Shown piece by piece: positions 39,201 through 51,867 of a DNA stretch of 64,000 nucleotides (its first letter is position 1; every line of letters begins with the position of its first letter). The notes under the pieces were generated by a model that worked only from the letters and a program-made list of their open reading frames with translations, did not search any database and was not told the origin of the DNA. The translations under genes were made by a program, and so were the position numbers. Origin of the DNA: Tetrahymena thermophila SB210 (Eukaryota; Ciliophora; Oligohymenophorea; Hymenostomatida; Tetrahymenidae); assembly GCF_000189635.1 (NCBI RefSeq), contig NW_002476044.1, positions 1 through 64,000 on the forward strand, written 5' to 3'.

Positions 39201-39933
39201 CAATAATTCCTCATTAGGATTTATAAAAATTTCATTTGCTAAAACATTCAACTTTATATTTAACTCTCCATTTTATAAGTTTGAAAAATAAAAATACTTC
39301 AAAAATTATTAAGGAAAGCTAAGCTTTTTAGTCTATAGCTTTAACTTGATTGTAGTACATTCTTAGCAATAATTAATAGCAGCCTACATAATTTCGTTAA
39401 TTTGTTTTTCATTTTTCTTATAAATATAATTAAGCTCATATAAATTAGATTAAACATCTTCCTATTCTATTATAAAATAAATATTACACTTATCATTGAA
39501 TTTTAGATGATAAACATCATATATTTATAAAATTAAGTCTTTCCTGATTAAAGATTTAGCGCTTTGAAAAAGATGAAATATTTCTTAAACAAAAAGGCTG
39601 CATTAGAAGTGATCTATGAAATAAACTTTCAAGCTCTTATTGATATTTTCATTTTCATCATAAACTCTCAATAAAATAATTACTCCCTTAGCGGTAAGTT
39701 CATCACTGCTAATTTATTTATTTGTAATAAATTTTAATTTTTTTAGTAGAATTAATACATTAAAATAATATTTACTCCTCTCCTGTGTTCCATTTATGTT
39801 CCTAACCTATATAAGAAACATTTTTAAATTAAGGTTTTTGCTTCTGTAAAATTTAAAGTAAATGATTAATTTCTCCATAGCTTAATACCTTCCTATTCTT
39901 TTACCAAATCTAAACAGCTAAATTCTCATTCAT
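36205..39933 (-). CDS. large LRR/pseudokinase-like protein, paralog of the gene at 40962-44570 (interrupted by an N gap)
   Basis: From about 39680 down to the TGA at 36205 one minus-strand frame stays open on both sides of the gap. The start MNENLAVQIWQKN at 39933 lies in another frame. By comparison with the paralog a short intron should join them near 39760-39710, but the best GT..AG junction is out of phase by one base, so the 5' end is uncertain. The protein is about 1200 residues. Shared blocks with the paralog include LLRVYDENENINKSLKVYFIDHF, cited here only in part (LRVYD..NIN), FEIICQHPKY, a kinase-like loop YHGKINASSIIVF, an acidic patch (QFEEDDFYSDSSSD), LENLLKNCNKLKKLKLEV, and a C-terminal KLKRVVCV. 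The catalytic-loop Asp is absent, so it is at best a pseudokinase. The C-terminal half has LRR-like L..L.L periodicity. Function unknown. Confidence 0.65.
38809..38908. other. assembly gap, 100 N
   Basis: Exactly 100 unknown bases, probably a fixed-size placeholder. It falls inside the coding frame of the 36205-39933 gene, between SFY on the upstream side and a segment reading LNEYHIYYGAL on the downstream side. True size is unknown. Confidence 0.98.
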
Positions 39934-40533
39934 TTATTCTAAGTTTCTCTTTTATGATTTGTTTACAAGATAAATTAATATCAAAAATTTCAAATCAATT
40001 TGATATTTAAATTAAAAATTGCGCGAATCAATTTTTTATCATTATAAAAATGTTTATAAGAAATTTTTTTAATTTTTATAATTAAATAAATAATTTCTAA
40101 TATTATTTTAAAACATTTAATTAAAAAAATGTTAAAATGCTTTTATTCAAAAATTATTTGTAAAAAATATTAAATATTATTTGCATTTATCGATATCATT
40201 TAATATTAGAGGACTAATATCGCATAGTCTTTTCTTATTAAATTTATTCAACATAATTTTAAATTATATTTGCATATAATCAAATAATGTATTTATTTTA
40301 TTAATGAAATTACTTTCCTTAAATAAAATTAAAAATTAATTTACTAAATTTTAAAATAAATCAAAAAATTTATATTTTTATGAGCTTTTAATTATAAAAA
40401 TAATAAATAAATAAGTTATTAATTCTTTCAAAAGCAAATAACTGAAAAGAATTTCTTAAAATAAAATCTGAATTTTTTGTTAAATTTTTATTTTTTTGTA
40501 CTTAATTTGAAATTAATTTTTGAGAAAATTAAA

Positions 40534-40566
<33 letters not shown>

Positions 40567-40961
40567 TGTTTATAAAATGAAAAACTTTATCTGAGTAAAA
40601 TAATACGTTAATACATAAATAAAAAAAGTATCGATAATTATTAATTTATTAAAATGTCATAATTAAAAACAATAAATAGCTAGTGAGTTATTCATTCAAA
40701 TCCAAATAATAGAATCATACATCTTAGATAACATACAATTTTTTCGTTAAATTTTAAATTTATTCAACTTAATTTGAAATTATTTTTTGAAAATAAAATA
40801 ATATCCTAAGAAAATACTCTATTTAAGTAAAGTTATAAATTAAATTAATACACTAAATTTTAATATAAGCATCAATAAATTATTAATTTATGATAAACTT
40901 ATAAGTTTATATATTATATAAAAAATAAATAACAAGCTAAGTACGTAATTATGTAAATAGT
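39934..40961. other. intergenic, no gene seen
   Basis: AT-rich spacer between the tandem paralogs. It holds an (ATCT)n microsatellite and no coding frame. Confidence 0.5.
40535..40566. repeat. (ATCT)n microsatellite
   Basis: About eight tandem ATCT units in the spacer between the two LRR/pseudokinase paralogs. Confidence 0.9.
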
Positions 40962-43900
40962 TCAATCAAATGCAACAAACTAAATTGAAACCAACCTTTT
41001 GATTTTCATTAATTATTTTCTAATGTTGATATCTATGAAATTTTCACTGATAACGATCTGAACTTTACATAAATATCTTGCATTTTAAAGTTAATATTTT
41101 ATATTTTTATAGCACTGCAAAACATTTCTATAATCAAAAATTCTTGGTGAAAGCTTAATCTCGGTTAATTGTTTTGAAGGAATCTGAGATAGCCCAAAGA
41201 AATCTTTATTTTAAGTTAGCATTTTATTGTAATTTTCGCAAAATTCAATGTGGAGAGTCAATTTTTTTAGATCTTTTTAACCTAAATATGCTAACTTTTG
41301 GAATTAAAATGTGTCACAATGTCTGCATAAAGAGAAATAATTTTCTCCAAACATGTATTACTTTATTTTCTTATCGTAATCACAAAGTATCCACCTTTCA
41401 ATCATTCTAATACTAAATTCTGGGACTAAAAATCTAAATTAATAGCACTTATATCTATCTTAATCATTGCATTCTTCAGATACTACCATAAATCCAAATT
41501 ATTCATCATATGTGAGTTTTATCACTAAACTTCCGATTTATTAATCTAAAAGATGAGAAAATTTCAATATTAATTGATCTTTTTTTTCTTCATCTATCAT
41601 AGTTTTTAATGTCAAAAAATGGTATTTATTCAAAATACCAATTGCTTGCTATAGCACATTTTATCTTGCTATCTTTCTAATTTGGGAATGTCTGATATTA
41701 TTTGATCTAAAGAATGCATCTATAGCACTCTCTACATCATCATTACTTTTAGATTAAACTCTCTATAACAACTCTTAACTATTTATTTAGGTAAGCTATG
41801 AGAAGCTATAAAGTTATTTAATGGCCCTTTTCCTTTTATTAGGGTTTGTATTGTTATATTCTTGGTTATTAATATTCTGATAAATTGAATTTAACAGTTT
41901 GCCGATAGATTGGAAATACCAATTAATATTGTTATAAGGTAGTGAACAAATGAAAAATGTAAATGGGTAGATATTAATTGACTTGAACTGCTTGTTAATT
42001 TTAAATAATTCAAGAAAATTCTTATAGAAGTTGATATTTTCCATAAACTGATTTTCATTTTTGAAAATATTTGGATTTAGCTAGAGAAATACCTTAATCT
42101 TGATTTTTTGTAAATCGTGTAAATTTTACAATAGTTTGACATCGAATACTTAAATATCTTCTTACTAAATATCTAGCTTAACAGTTTGTAAATTTGTGCA
42201 ATTTTTCAAAATGTTATTGAGGTAGTCATTTGTATGCTCTTTCACATTTTTATTATTCCTTATAGAGCAGGATGAGAATGACTTAAAATTTATTGAAATT
42301 AAATTATTATTGCTAGCAATTGATTTAAGGATTTGAACAATAGTAAAATCTTTTCTCCATTTGAAATTATATACAATTTTATCAACTTTTAATTAGAACA
42401 TTTCTGGAGTAATGCATTAATCTAATTAATATATTCCATGATTAACTTCATCCATATCTGAATCAATTTCGTCTTCATCCATAAATTGCCAAAAACCATA
42501 TCCATCATCATCATCATCTTCATCGTCATCATCGTAATAGTCGTCCTCACCAAATTCCCCCTCTTAATCATCAAAAATTTCATTTTCATCATATTCGTAA
42601 TCATCTTACTATCCCTGATGATTATGAAATAAATGGTTGTGGTTGTGGGCTAAAAAATTTTAGCAACCCTAAATAACTTAATATTTATTAAGTGTTATTA
42701 GCCATTTCTTATTTATTCTTATGTATTTATCAGACATTTGCTTTTGATAAATTTCTTCAAATAGTTTGAACAAGTCTGTTAAGCGATTAACATAGAAACT
42801 AATACCATTTTCTTCGTATTGCATCATAGATTTATTACTCTGATTAGCTTCATGTCTATGGTTGATTATATCCTAAAAATAATTTTCTTGAGCTCTGGAT
42901 AACTATTTGATTGCTGATTGATCAATTATCGAATCTAATTTCTAATCAACTAAAAGTAAAAAGATTATGTCATCTAAACTTTCAAAATCGTTAGCATTTT
43001 TTCTCTTGTTTATTTTGTTTTCTTTGTTTCTTAAAAAAAGAGGGTTACTAAAATACAGAGTTGGTGGTTCTGCTGAATAAGTATTCGAGTAGCTCACTAG
43101 TGTGTTTTAGAAATCAATGTCACCATGATAGAAATTATTAGAATAAAGATGTTAAGTAAATCTTAAGAGCTAAACAACAATCTACAAGATTCTCAATTTT
43201 TCTTATTTAGAGGGATTCTTTTTGTCACAAATCTATGAAATAGTGATAAAAGTTGAATTTAAGTTTTGTTGCAGCTATTTATTCTTTTTAAACTTATTTG
43301 AATTTGGCATAACTTGTTCCTCAATCAATAGATAATAGCCTTCATCAACAAGTAGAGGTTCATAACTATTTACAGGAATAAGCATATGATTATTGTTTTA
43401 ATAAAATTATTCGTACAATTTAATTGTGTCTTCTAATTCTTTCAATGTTTAAAATTTTTCACACTTTAAATTGTAATAATTATTATTAATTTAAGTGCCT
43501 AAAATGAAGAAATCATGACTGTACTCTTCTAATTCAAAACTACGATATTTAGGATGCTAGGCTATAATCTCAAACAATGAAACACCATGGCATTCAATTA
43601 TCTAATTGAAATTCTTTCTTAAAGTATCAACTAAATCTTCTTTCCTGATCTAATTAAGAACTTATACATCTAAGAGTAACCTTCCAAGCTTACTATTCAG
43701 CTCGTTGACTTGCTTATTTCTTTCACCTTTTTCTCTTTTCTTCTTAGAAGATGTTTAGCTTTTAATATTTTTCATTATTAGGCTCTCTCCAGTGTTAATA
43801 TTGCTTTAGAATATTTCAGGTGAGAGAATATTTAGCTTAATTTTGCATTATTCTTCATCTGCTTTAACCATAAAAAAGTACTTTAAATAATCCTAAGGGA

Positions 43901-44570
43901 AATTCATTGTTTTCATCCTTGTTTTCTCTTTGATACTTGAACGATCAGAACAGTAATTAAGAGTATTCTCCATAATTTACTTCAAGTTTTCAGGCAGCAT
44001 GTTTGGTCTGTTGTGATTATAAAGTTTTGATAGAGAATTTTCGTAGTTCTCATATTCAATAACAAAGTAAGTCTTGCAATCATCATTGCCATTTAAGACG
44101 TAAGTACCATATACTTATAATATAAGATCAGTCCTTATCAGAGTCTTCATGCTTTCATACAATTAATTAATGCTACTTACAAATAGACCATCAAGAAAAT
44201 GGTCTAATAAATAAATTTTCAAGCATTTATTGATTTTTTGCTCTTAATCAAACACTCTTAGATAAAGGATTGCTCCTGAAACTGTTTTATTGCTAAATAT
44301 TAATCATAAATAATTTTTATTTGTCAAAAAAGTTTACATTAATGCTGATTTTTGCGAAATATATGAAGGTACTCTTTGAGGTTTGAATTCAGCTGTAATG
44401 TATTATGTCACAGTAAAATGAGGTTTTTCTCTTTTAATAGACTCAAATAAATGCTATATTTCTCCATACCCTAATATCTTATTATTCCTTTACATAATTA
44501 ATGTAATGATGTCATCTTAATTGTAATCTTAAGGAGGATTTTTTTCTTTTTCTTCAATACTCTAATCCAT
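40962..44570 (-). CDS. large LRR/pseudokinase-like protein with acidic central tract
   Basis: Exon 1 (44570-44338) and exon 2 (44292-40962) flank a 46-nt intron (GTAAAC..TTTAG) in phase 2, giving 1187 residues. The intron is needed because its interior holds an in-frame TGA. Around residue 480 a degenerate kinase catalytic loop reads FYHGDIDFQNTLVS, like HGDxKxxN, and is followed by YFSNPLFL where DFG is expected, so kinase activity is doubtful. Next come a His-rich patch (HNHNHLFHNH), a long Asp/Glu tract (DDYYDDDDEDDDDGYGF), and a C-terminal half with leucine periodicity (LKNCTNLQTVKLDI, LQNLHDLQKIKIKV). The C-terminus ends KIKRLVSIQFVAFD, like the other LRR genes here. It is a clear paralog of the neighbouring 36205-39933 gene in the same orientation, a tandem duplication. 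Exact role unknown. Confidence 0.75.
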
Positions 44571-45090
44571 ATCTTATCTCCTCTTAGAAATAATAAAAAT
44601 ATAAATTAATAAATAGATAGATAGATTTTACTTTTATTTTAATTTAAAAATTAAAATTTGCGCTAATTTATCACTTTTATAAACAGTCTATCTAAAAATT
44701 AAAAAAAAATATCTCAATATTCTATGTTTATTATATGTTGGTATACTTCATATAAGCAGATAATATAAATTTTACAAAAAATCAAAAAAATATCTCAACA
44801 TATTTACTTATGAAATTTGTAAAGATTTTTTAAATAAATTCTATACATTTTGTGAAAGAAATCTTTTTTTTAAATACAATTTAAAAATGACATAAATAAA
44901 ATTAATTATTCATTATATTTAATAAGAAATTTATTAAACTAAATATTTTGAAGATTAGAATTGGGAAATTAATTTATTCTTCTCATTTATTTGATAAAGT
45001 TTTTAAATATTAAGTTTTAGTAGAAATAATAATAATTAATTATTTTATTTGTTTATTTGTTTGTTTGTGTTTTTTGAGCTAAATTTTGAA
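44571..45090. other. intergenic between divergent genes
   Basis: AT-rich, about 0.5 kb. It must contain the promoters of the minus-strand pseudokinase and the plus-strand LRR gene. No motif can be called. Confidence 0.5.
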
Positions 45091-46813
45091 ATGAAGTTAA
45101 AAAAATTAGTTTTGAAATAGGATTAAAACAATGTAAAAAGTGTTCAATAGGTAATTTTTAATTATTTAAATTTGAATAACATAATTATAAGTTGAAAGAT
45201 ACAGTATGCAAACAATTAGTAGAGACTTTGGCACTGAATTTTAAGTATTAATTAGATATTATTTTTTATACATTAACTAATGATCTATTAGTTTTTAAGA
45301 TTACATGGAAGACTTCGAATCATTTAAACAAAATCCAATTTATAAATAGTAAAATTATTATTGAATGATATTTATTAAACTATTTTTTTTCTAAGCATAC
45401 ACTCCAGAAATGATTTATATTAGAATATTGTTCAAGATATTAAAAAGTGTAGCAATTTGGCTTCTGTAAATCTCTTATTTAAGTAAATTATAAATAATCG
45501 TATGATATTTTAATAATATTATTAATTTTTTTATCAGTCACTGTTCACTTTAAATGCTTTCTGAAAATTGGTTTAAAAACTTCCTTGAGGCCTTCAATCA
45601 CTGTTAGAAATTGACCAAATTTGCAATAAATGTTTTGTAATAAAAGATTTTATTTGCATGAAATTTTAATTATTTTTTTAAATATTAATTAGGAGCAATG
45701 GTATTTCAATTAGATAAGCTCGCATTCTAGGAAATCTTCTTTCAACTTCAGATAATTTATTAGATGTTAATATCAATCTTCAGTATAAAATAAATATTTT
45801 AATAATACCTAAAATTTCTTTATAAATATCAGATTTCATAGTCTTTAAGATTAACATTTAAAGGGACTAACTTCAGGGTTGATGAAACTAAAAAAAATCT
45901 AAATTTTAATTTTAGATATAAGGTATTTATTTTACAAATTAGAATTTTAACTTTAGAATTTTAAATCAAAATTTTTATGAAAAAACTTTGGTAATAGTCA
46001 TAATCTGATAAGAGATCAAGGAGCTTTGCTATTGGGAAATAGTATTTCTAAATGTCTGAGTCTAAAAAATTTGACTGTTTATTTAGAGTATAAATTAAAA
46101 TAAATTAATTTATTATTATCTGTTTATATATTTATAATTAAAAAGATGTAATTATTTATCAGAGAATGGGATCGAAAGCTTTTTAGAAGGAGTTTTTAAA
46201 TGTAAATAGCTAGATTATTTAGATTTGGATATCGGGTATGAATGAACAAGATATATTTTCTAATTTTATCTAAAAAACTTGTTAAAAATTAAATTAGAAG
46301 CAGCATTGAAATATCTTAAAGTACCTTGAAATCTTTTCATTCAGGCTTGATCAATCTTAGATATTTATAATATCTATCATTTGTTTATGAGTATTTATTT
46401 ATTTAATTCAGCTAAAATTAATTGATTCAATTTAATATTTTTAAAAGTTCAAATAAACTAAGAAACTCTAGTGTGGATAATTTGTGCTAAAACTTAACTG
46501 AATTAAAATGCCTGCTCCATATTAAAATAGATTTATAGTAAAAAAATATAATTATTAAAATATATAAAAGCTATTGTAATAAAGTAATAATTAGATTTTT
46601 TACGAAGGACTCAAATAGATGCTAGATAAATTATATGAAATCAAAGATTTAAGAACGATAAACCTTTTATTAAAGTAAATTGTTTTCAAAAAATACATCT
46701 AAAATTATTTATTTCATAGGAACAATTCTATTGAATTTGAAAAATCCATTACAAAATAGAAAAATAAACTCTTAAGATTAAAAAGACTTATCTTATTTCA
46801 TCTGGAATATTGA
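45091..46813 (+). CDS. leucine-rich-repeat protein, 13 exons, one repeat per exon
   Basis: Exons: 45091-45150, 45192-45244, 45292-45348, 45396-45482, 45538-45636, 45693-45782, 45833-45922, 45998-46087, 46146-46235, 46298-46390, 46448-46537, 46585-46674 and 46720-46813. They have GT..AG introns and sum to 361 codons (360 residues). From exon 2 on every joint is phase 2, and six exons are exactly 90 nt (30 residues), each holding one LRR: ENGIESFLEGVFKCKQLDYL, SISKCLSLKNLTVYL, NLCQNLTELKCLLHI, KLYEIKDLRTINLLL and others. The C-terminus is RLKRLILFHLEY, matching the ends of the other LRR genes here. No kinase domain, signal peptide or membrane segment is seen. It is probably a ribonuclease-inhibitor-like protein-binding scaffold. 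It stands head-to-head with the pseudokinase pair. Confidence 0.85.
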
Positions 46814-48024
46814 AAGAAATATTAGAATTTAGTATAAATATGATAACTAAATCATTATTTTTATATATTGTAATTTTATTTAAATAAATTAAATTGCCCA
46901 ATAAATATTTGTAAAATTTAAATTATCAATTTTATTTATTAATTTTGGGTAAAATTTATAGAAAAAGAAGAAATTAAAGAAATGTCTCAGTATATATTTA
47001 ATTTGCAGATAAATTATAAAACATTAAATAATCATATTTATTTTTGGCTGTTAAGATTTACAACAAAAATTCAAATACAATATGAATTTTTCAAGTTTCA
47101 ATTTAATAAAGAGAGATATTTTATTTTGTTTTAGTTATTAGAAAATAACTCAAATTATTAAAATACAAAATTAAATTTAGATATTTCAAGTATCAATTAA
47201 ATAATGAGAGATATTTTATTTTGGCTTACTTATTAGAAAATAAATATAAAGTCTACTAGTCACTTAGATTATAATAAAAAATTTTTGAATATTTGTTAAA
47301 TTTTTCTGGTAAGAATTAATTAAATTTATTAAATACATATTAAAATAGAAAATAAATAATATTACAATTAATAGTAAGAATTTAATTATTTATAAAAAGT
47401 CTAACTCATATTCACTTAATTTTGATAATTGTCTAATAGCTTAAAACTATCTATTTTATTTTCTAATTATTTAATAGCCATTTAAGTGATTGATTTTTAT
47501 TTCGAAATTAATTTTTAGTTAGTGACTGACTTGTTCCAAAAATATTTAGACTTTTTGACTTTTCTTTTACAAAATTTATATCAAAAAGCACAAATTTATA
47601 AAATGAAAATTATTCAAAAATTAAAAGAAAAACAATTTTATTTAAAACTTGGTATTTTTAAATATTATAATTGCAAAAAGGGCATATTTTATATTCATTT
47701 TTAGTAAAGAAAAAATGAGTAATTAACAAATTTGATTAGGTTTTTAGTAATTGATCAGAAGCAATTATGATTAAATTTTGGTTTGTCTATTTTTAATTCT
47801 AAAGTCTATAATGATCAAAAATATACTAACTTACAAAAAAATTTTTTGATAATAGAAAGGTTGGGCAGTAAGTTATTAAATTTCTTATTTTATTAAAAAA
47901 GAGTCAATTAATTACACACACACTTTAATATTCACTTGTTTAAACTTTAAGGTTATCTAATTTTATAATCTTTAAAAATATAACTCAAATTCAAATAAAA
48001 AATAACCAGCATACATACTAAAAA
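46814..48024. other. intergenic with a local duplication
   Basis: AT-rich spacer before the exchanger array. Apart from the duplicated segment at 47086-47243 nothing is recognised. Confidence 0.5.
47086..47243. repeat. short tandem duplication, about 62-nt units
   Basis: 47086-47148 and 47181-47243 share TTTCAAG, GAGAGATATTTTATTTTG and TTATTAGAAAATAA with a few changes, at a period of about 95 nt. Noncoding. Confidence 0.7.
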
Positions 48025-50524
48025 ATGAATGACCACTTTGGAATAGGCGCTTTCTTTATTGTCTTGATTATAGTCATACAATCAATCATTGGAAGCTACT
48101 TTTCTTTCAAAAATTTTAAATACTTTCATCAAACAGGAGTTGCTATTTTACTTGGAATCCTCGTATCTGCTATCACTTACTATGGACTGGATTATCAAGT
48201 CAAGTTAGAAAAAAAGATCTTTGTTTACGTATTCTTGCCCGCTATTGTGTTTAGCGAAGGTTATTCACTAAAAAAGAAGATATTCTTTAATAACATGACA
48301 TATATTCTTATTTATGGATTTTTAGGGACTATTATAACCTTTACATTTTTAGCTTTTTCTATGAATTATATTCAAAATAATGGGTTAATTTCAATTGAAA
48401 GGTATTATTTATTTATTTGTTATTATTTTGATTTTCTTAATGATTAACCTTAAATTTTTCTAAAAAAGCAATCGCAAACATAGTAATGAAGCAGATTATG
48501 TTCCAACAGAAGTATTTCTTGGTACTAAGGAAATTATTCTATTCAGTGCTGCTCTTAGTTCTAAAGATAGTTTTTTGGGTTCCACTATGGTAGATCATCA
48601 TGCTTATCCAACTCTTTTTCACATAGTTTTCGGAGAAGGTATAATGAACGATGCAACTTCTTTGGTAGTATTTGAAAGCTTTGAATAACTTATTGAACAT
48701 GAATCTAAAATGAGTTGGAGTACTATTCCATATGTATTTGGTTTATTCTTTGTCAGCATTATCTTAAGGTAAAAATAATTATTTCAAACAAATAAATCGA
48801 TGAAAAGTTTTAAAAAGATTCTGTTCAATTCTTATAAAAATAAATTTAAAACTTCGATGGTTGTAAAAGAGAGATTGATTAATTAATTGACTAATTTTTT
48901 GATTGATTAATTTTTAGAAGAAATTTTATCTACTCTAACTAAACTTCTGGAGCTTTTTCAGGACTTATTTATCATAAAAATTAAAACGAATTTGTATTTG
49001 AAATAATTCAATTAATTAATTAAAAGCTAATCTCCATTTAAATTGAATAAATTTTTTTTACTATTTTGATTTTTTTGAAACTCAATATTTTTTTAATTGA
49101 AAAGTGTTTTATCAGGAACTTTTTTTGGTGTTATTTGCACGCTTATTTTAAAGCATATGAAATTTCTAAATGAAACAGTTATCCATGAAATCTTGATTGT
49201 GTTTATGTGCAGTTATTCTAGCTATTGTATCATTGAATACTTTTAATATTCAGGAATTATCTCTCTCCTTGTAAGCGGATTTATAGTTGGTTATTATGGA
49301 TTCCACAATCTTTCTGATAAAGCTAAGATTTGCGCAAACGTTACTTTCTAAACTATATCTAGCGGGGCAGAAAACTTCTTATTTGCTTTTGTTGGTTTTA
49401 CTACATTTTCTTTCTACTAAAACGCATGGAGCTATTCTTTAATTGGATGGATTATACTTATATTGATAATAAGTAGGGTATTTTAAGTCTTTGTCGTGAG
49501 TGCCATTTTTAGATTATTTTACAGAAAAACACCATTTATTGTTAAATTAAGGGAGCAAACTGTTTTATGTTTTACCGGAGTAAGTAGAGGTATATTAGGT
49601 TATATTTTGATGGACTAAGTTCATTCAGATGACTTTTAAGATCTTTTAAATAGCACTATGATTGGAGTGCTTATCATAACTACTCTTTTCTTCGGTATTA
49701 TAAATCCTAAAGTTATTGAATGTGTTTTACCTGCTCCATAACATCACAATGTTGAGCATTAAAAAGATGCCCATGCCCATGAAAAAAAAACTAAATTAGA
49801 AACAGAACTAGGCAGCTCTAAATTACATGACTTAAAGCAAGATCATGACCTAAAAAATTATAAAGTAGAATAATAAATGGCTTGCTAATAACTAGAAAAA
49901 GTTGATAATAACATTATTAGTTTAGAAAATGTTGAACTTGAAAATTAAGATAAAAAGGACTAAAAGGGTTAAGAAAACACTAAATCTGAAAAATAAAAAT
50001 AAAAAAGTAAAGATGAGATAAAAAACAACAACAATCCAAGCAATAGTAAAGCAGAAATACAATAAGATCCTTAAATGACACAAAAATTTAATAATCTTTT
50101 TCATTATGATGAAAGTTAATTCGACCCAGAGTACTTTTTTGTTAAAAAACAAAAAATATAAGCTCTTCTTAATAACAAATATGACCCTGAATTGTTTGCT
50201 TCTAAAATCAGATTCAAAATTAGCAGAATCAATGAAAAATATATCAAACCTTTTCTAATCAGAGACTACAAATCTAAATTAGATGAGTTTATCATCGCTA
50301 GTAGATTCCTAAGAGAAGATAGAATGTAACTAATTAGACCTCAGCACCAAAATAGAAATTCTGCCTTTATTGCTGCCAGCTTAATAAGAGTAAAAAATGT
50401 TCTCAAAAACATCCACCATTAAAAGAAATAAGAAAAAGAATAAAAACCTTAAGTGCCTGATGAAGAAAATAAAAAATTTGTAAGTTAGAAAAATAATAGC
50501 ATCAGTTAAAATAAAATTGATTGA
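48025..50524 (+). CDS. Na+/H+ exchanger (NHE/CPA1 family), array copy 1
   Basis: Exons 48025-48401, 48469-48768 and 49105-50524, all phase-2 joints, give 698 residues. About 13 membrane segments are visible. The ion-binding helix carries GEGIMNDATS, the electroneutral CPA1 Asn-Asp motif. It is preceded by AALSSKDSFL, which aligns to the SATDPV helix of other NHEs with Asp kept and Pro replaced. SGIISLLVSGF, HNLSDKAKICANVTF and GAENFLFAFVGFTTFSF match the conserved NHE region between membrane segments 8 and 10. SRGILGYILMD stands for the usual RGA helix. The cytosolic tail of about 280 residues is highly charged, with a His-rich patch (HHNVEHQKDAHAHEKK) just after the last membrane segment and a conserved block YDPELFASKIRFKISR. 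Probable role: proton/sodium exchange at the plasma or organelle membrane. First of four intact tandem paralogs. Confidence 0.88.
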
Positions 50525-51867
50525 TTAGTCAATATTAAAATAAATTAGTGTAAAAAAAATATCTTATCAATAAAAACTATCTGAAAATCTTAATCTATTT
50601 CTAAAAAATTTCTTATACCTATTATAGAAGAAACATATAATTCTTATTTAATATTTATTTAAGATTGTTTACTTCATTAAATAAATATTGTGTAAAATTA
50701 ATTTTATTCATGCAAATAATTTAATACATTTTAACAAAATTAAATTAAATTTGTGATTTTATAAAATAATATTTTTAATTCTATTTAAAAAAGTATTTGT
50801 AAATTTATTTATGATTTTTTAGCTTTATGCAATTTATTTTAGCTTTGTTTAATTTTAAATTAAAATTCACTTTTATTGAAATTTAAATAAAAATTATTTA
50901 TACTATTTCGAATACTTTCCAAATTTTTTAAGTAACTTTCCATAATTTGACCTGTAAAATTGCAGAAATAGATAAAAAATATTAGAATTCAAAAAAATTT
51001 GACACAATTACAAAAATTTCCTTTAGTCTTTTAAACCATCCAATTTTTATATATGAAAATTTAAATTTTCTTTACTTTTTGATGTCTTTCCAAACATTTT
51101 AACTTTTAATTCCTTTTGTTTTCCAAAACTAAATTCATTCGCTAATAAATTTTAGTTGGGCTTACTAATCTTAATCTTTAAAAGATGTAAAGACTCATGT
51201 GAAGTAGTTGAAAATAAATATTTTTTCTAATAATTTGATTTGTTTATTTGTGTTGGTTTTCATTTGTGAATTTATTTTGGGAATGGATTTAATCGAATTT
51301 CGCACAATATAATTAAGTCTCTATATTTCTAATACTTAATAATCATTCTTATTTGAAAAAAGAAAGCAATTATTATATTTTCAGGTAAGTTGTTTTCACC
51401 ACTTACAATTTATTACAAAAAATTATTTTCTTATAAAAAATAAAAATCTAAATTTACACATTTACTAATTAAACAATTTAAGAAAAAAAGGTTTGGTTTA
51501 TGGATGGGTTCTAATAAATTATGGTAATAAAATTAAATTTTAGAATGATAGATTAGATGGGTAATTAATTATTTATTATTTATTTTGTCAAATTAAATGT
51601 TTGTCTATTATCTTTAAAAAAATACTTATTTGTATATAAAACATCACAGCAGCTTAAAAAAAAGAGCTTAATGCTTTCTTTCTATCATAATTAAATACAA
51701 GAGCTATTACTTAAAATTTCAAAGAAAAAAAAGATTATAAAAATAAAGTTAATCATTAGACTAATTTCTTAAAATCAAATAAATAATTAATTAATTCAAA
51801 GAACATTTTTAAATTAAAAAAACTAACTCACTCACTAAAATCAATATAAACTTACTGGAATAGGAAT
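50525..51867. other. intergenic, no gene seen
   Basis: AT-rich spacer between exchanger copies 1 and 2. No exchanger relic was recognised here. Confidence 0.5.

Noticed and set aside
40535-40566. Chromosome breakage or telomere signal at the ATCT repeat
   Set aside because: It is a plain tetranucleotide microsatellite with no breakage consensus and no telomeric G4T2 repeats nearby.
42422-42604. Minus-strand ORF reading MITNMMKMKFLM..., 60 residues
   Set aside because: It is the out-of-frame shadow of the Asp/Glu tract of the large LRR/pseudokinase gene, whose true frame is open over more than 1100 codons.
49922-50152. Minus-strand 76-residue Phe/Leu-rich ORF
   Set aside because: Antisense of the Lys/Gln/Asn-rich tail of exchanger copy 1, a usual artefact of such tails.
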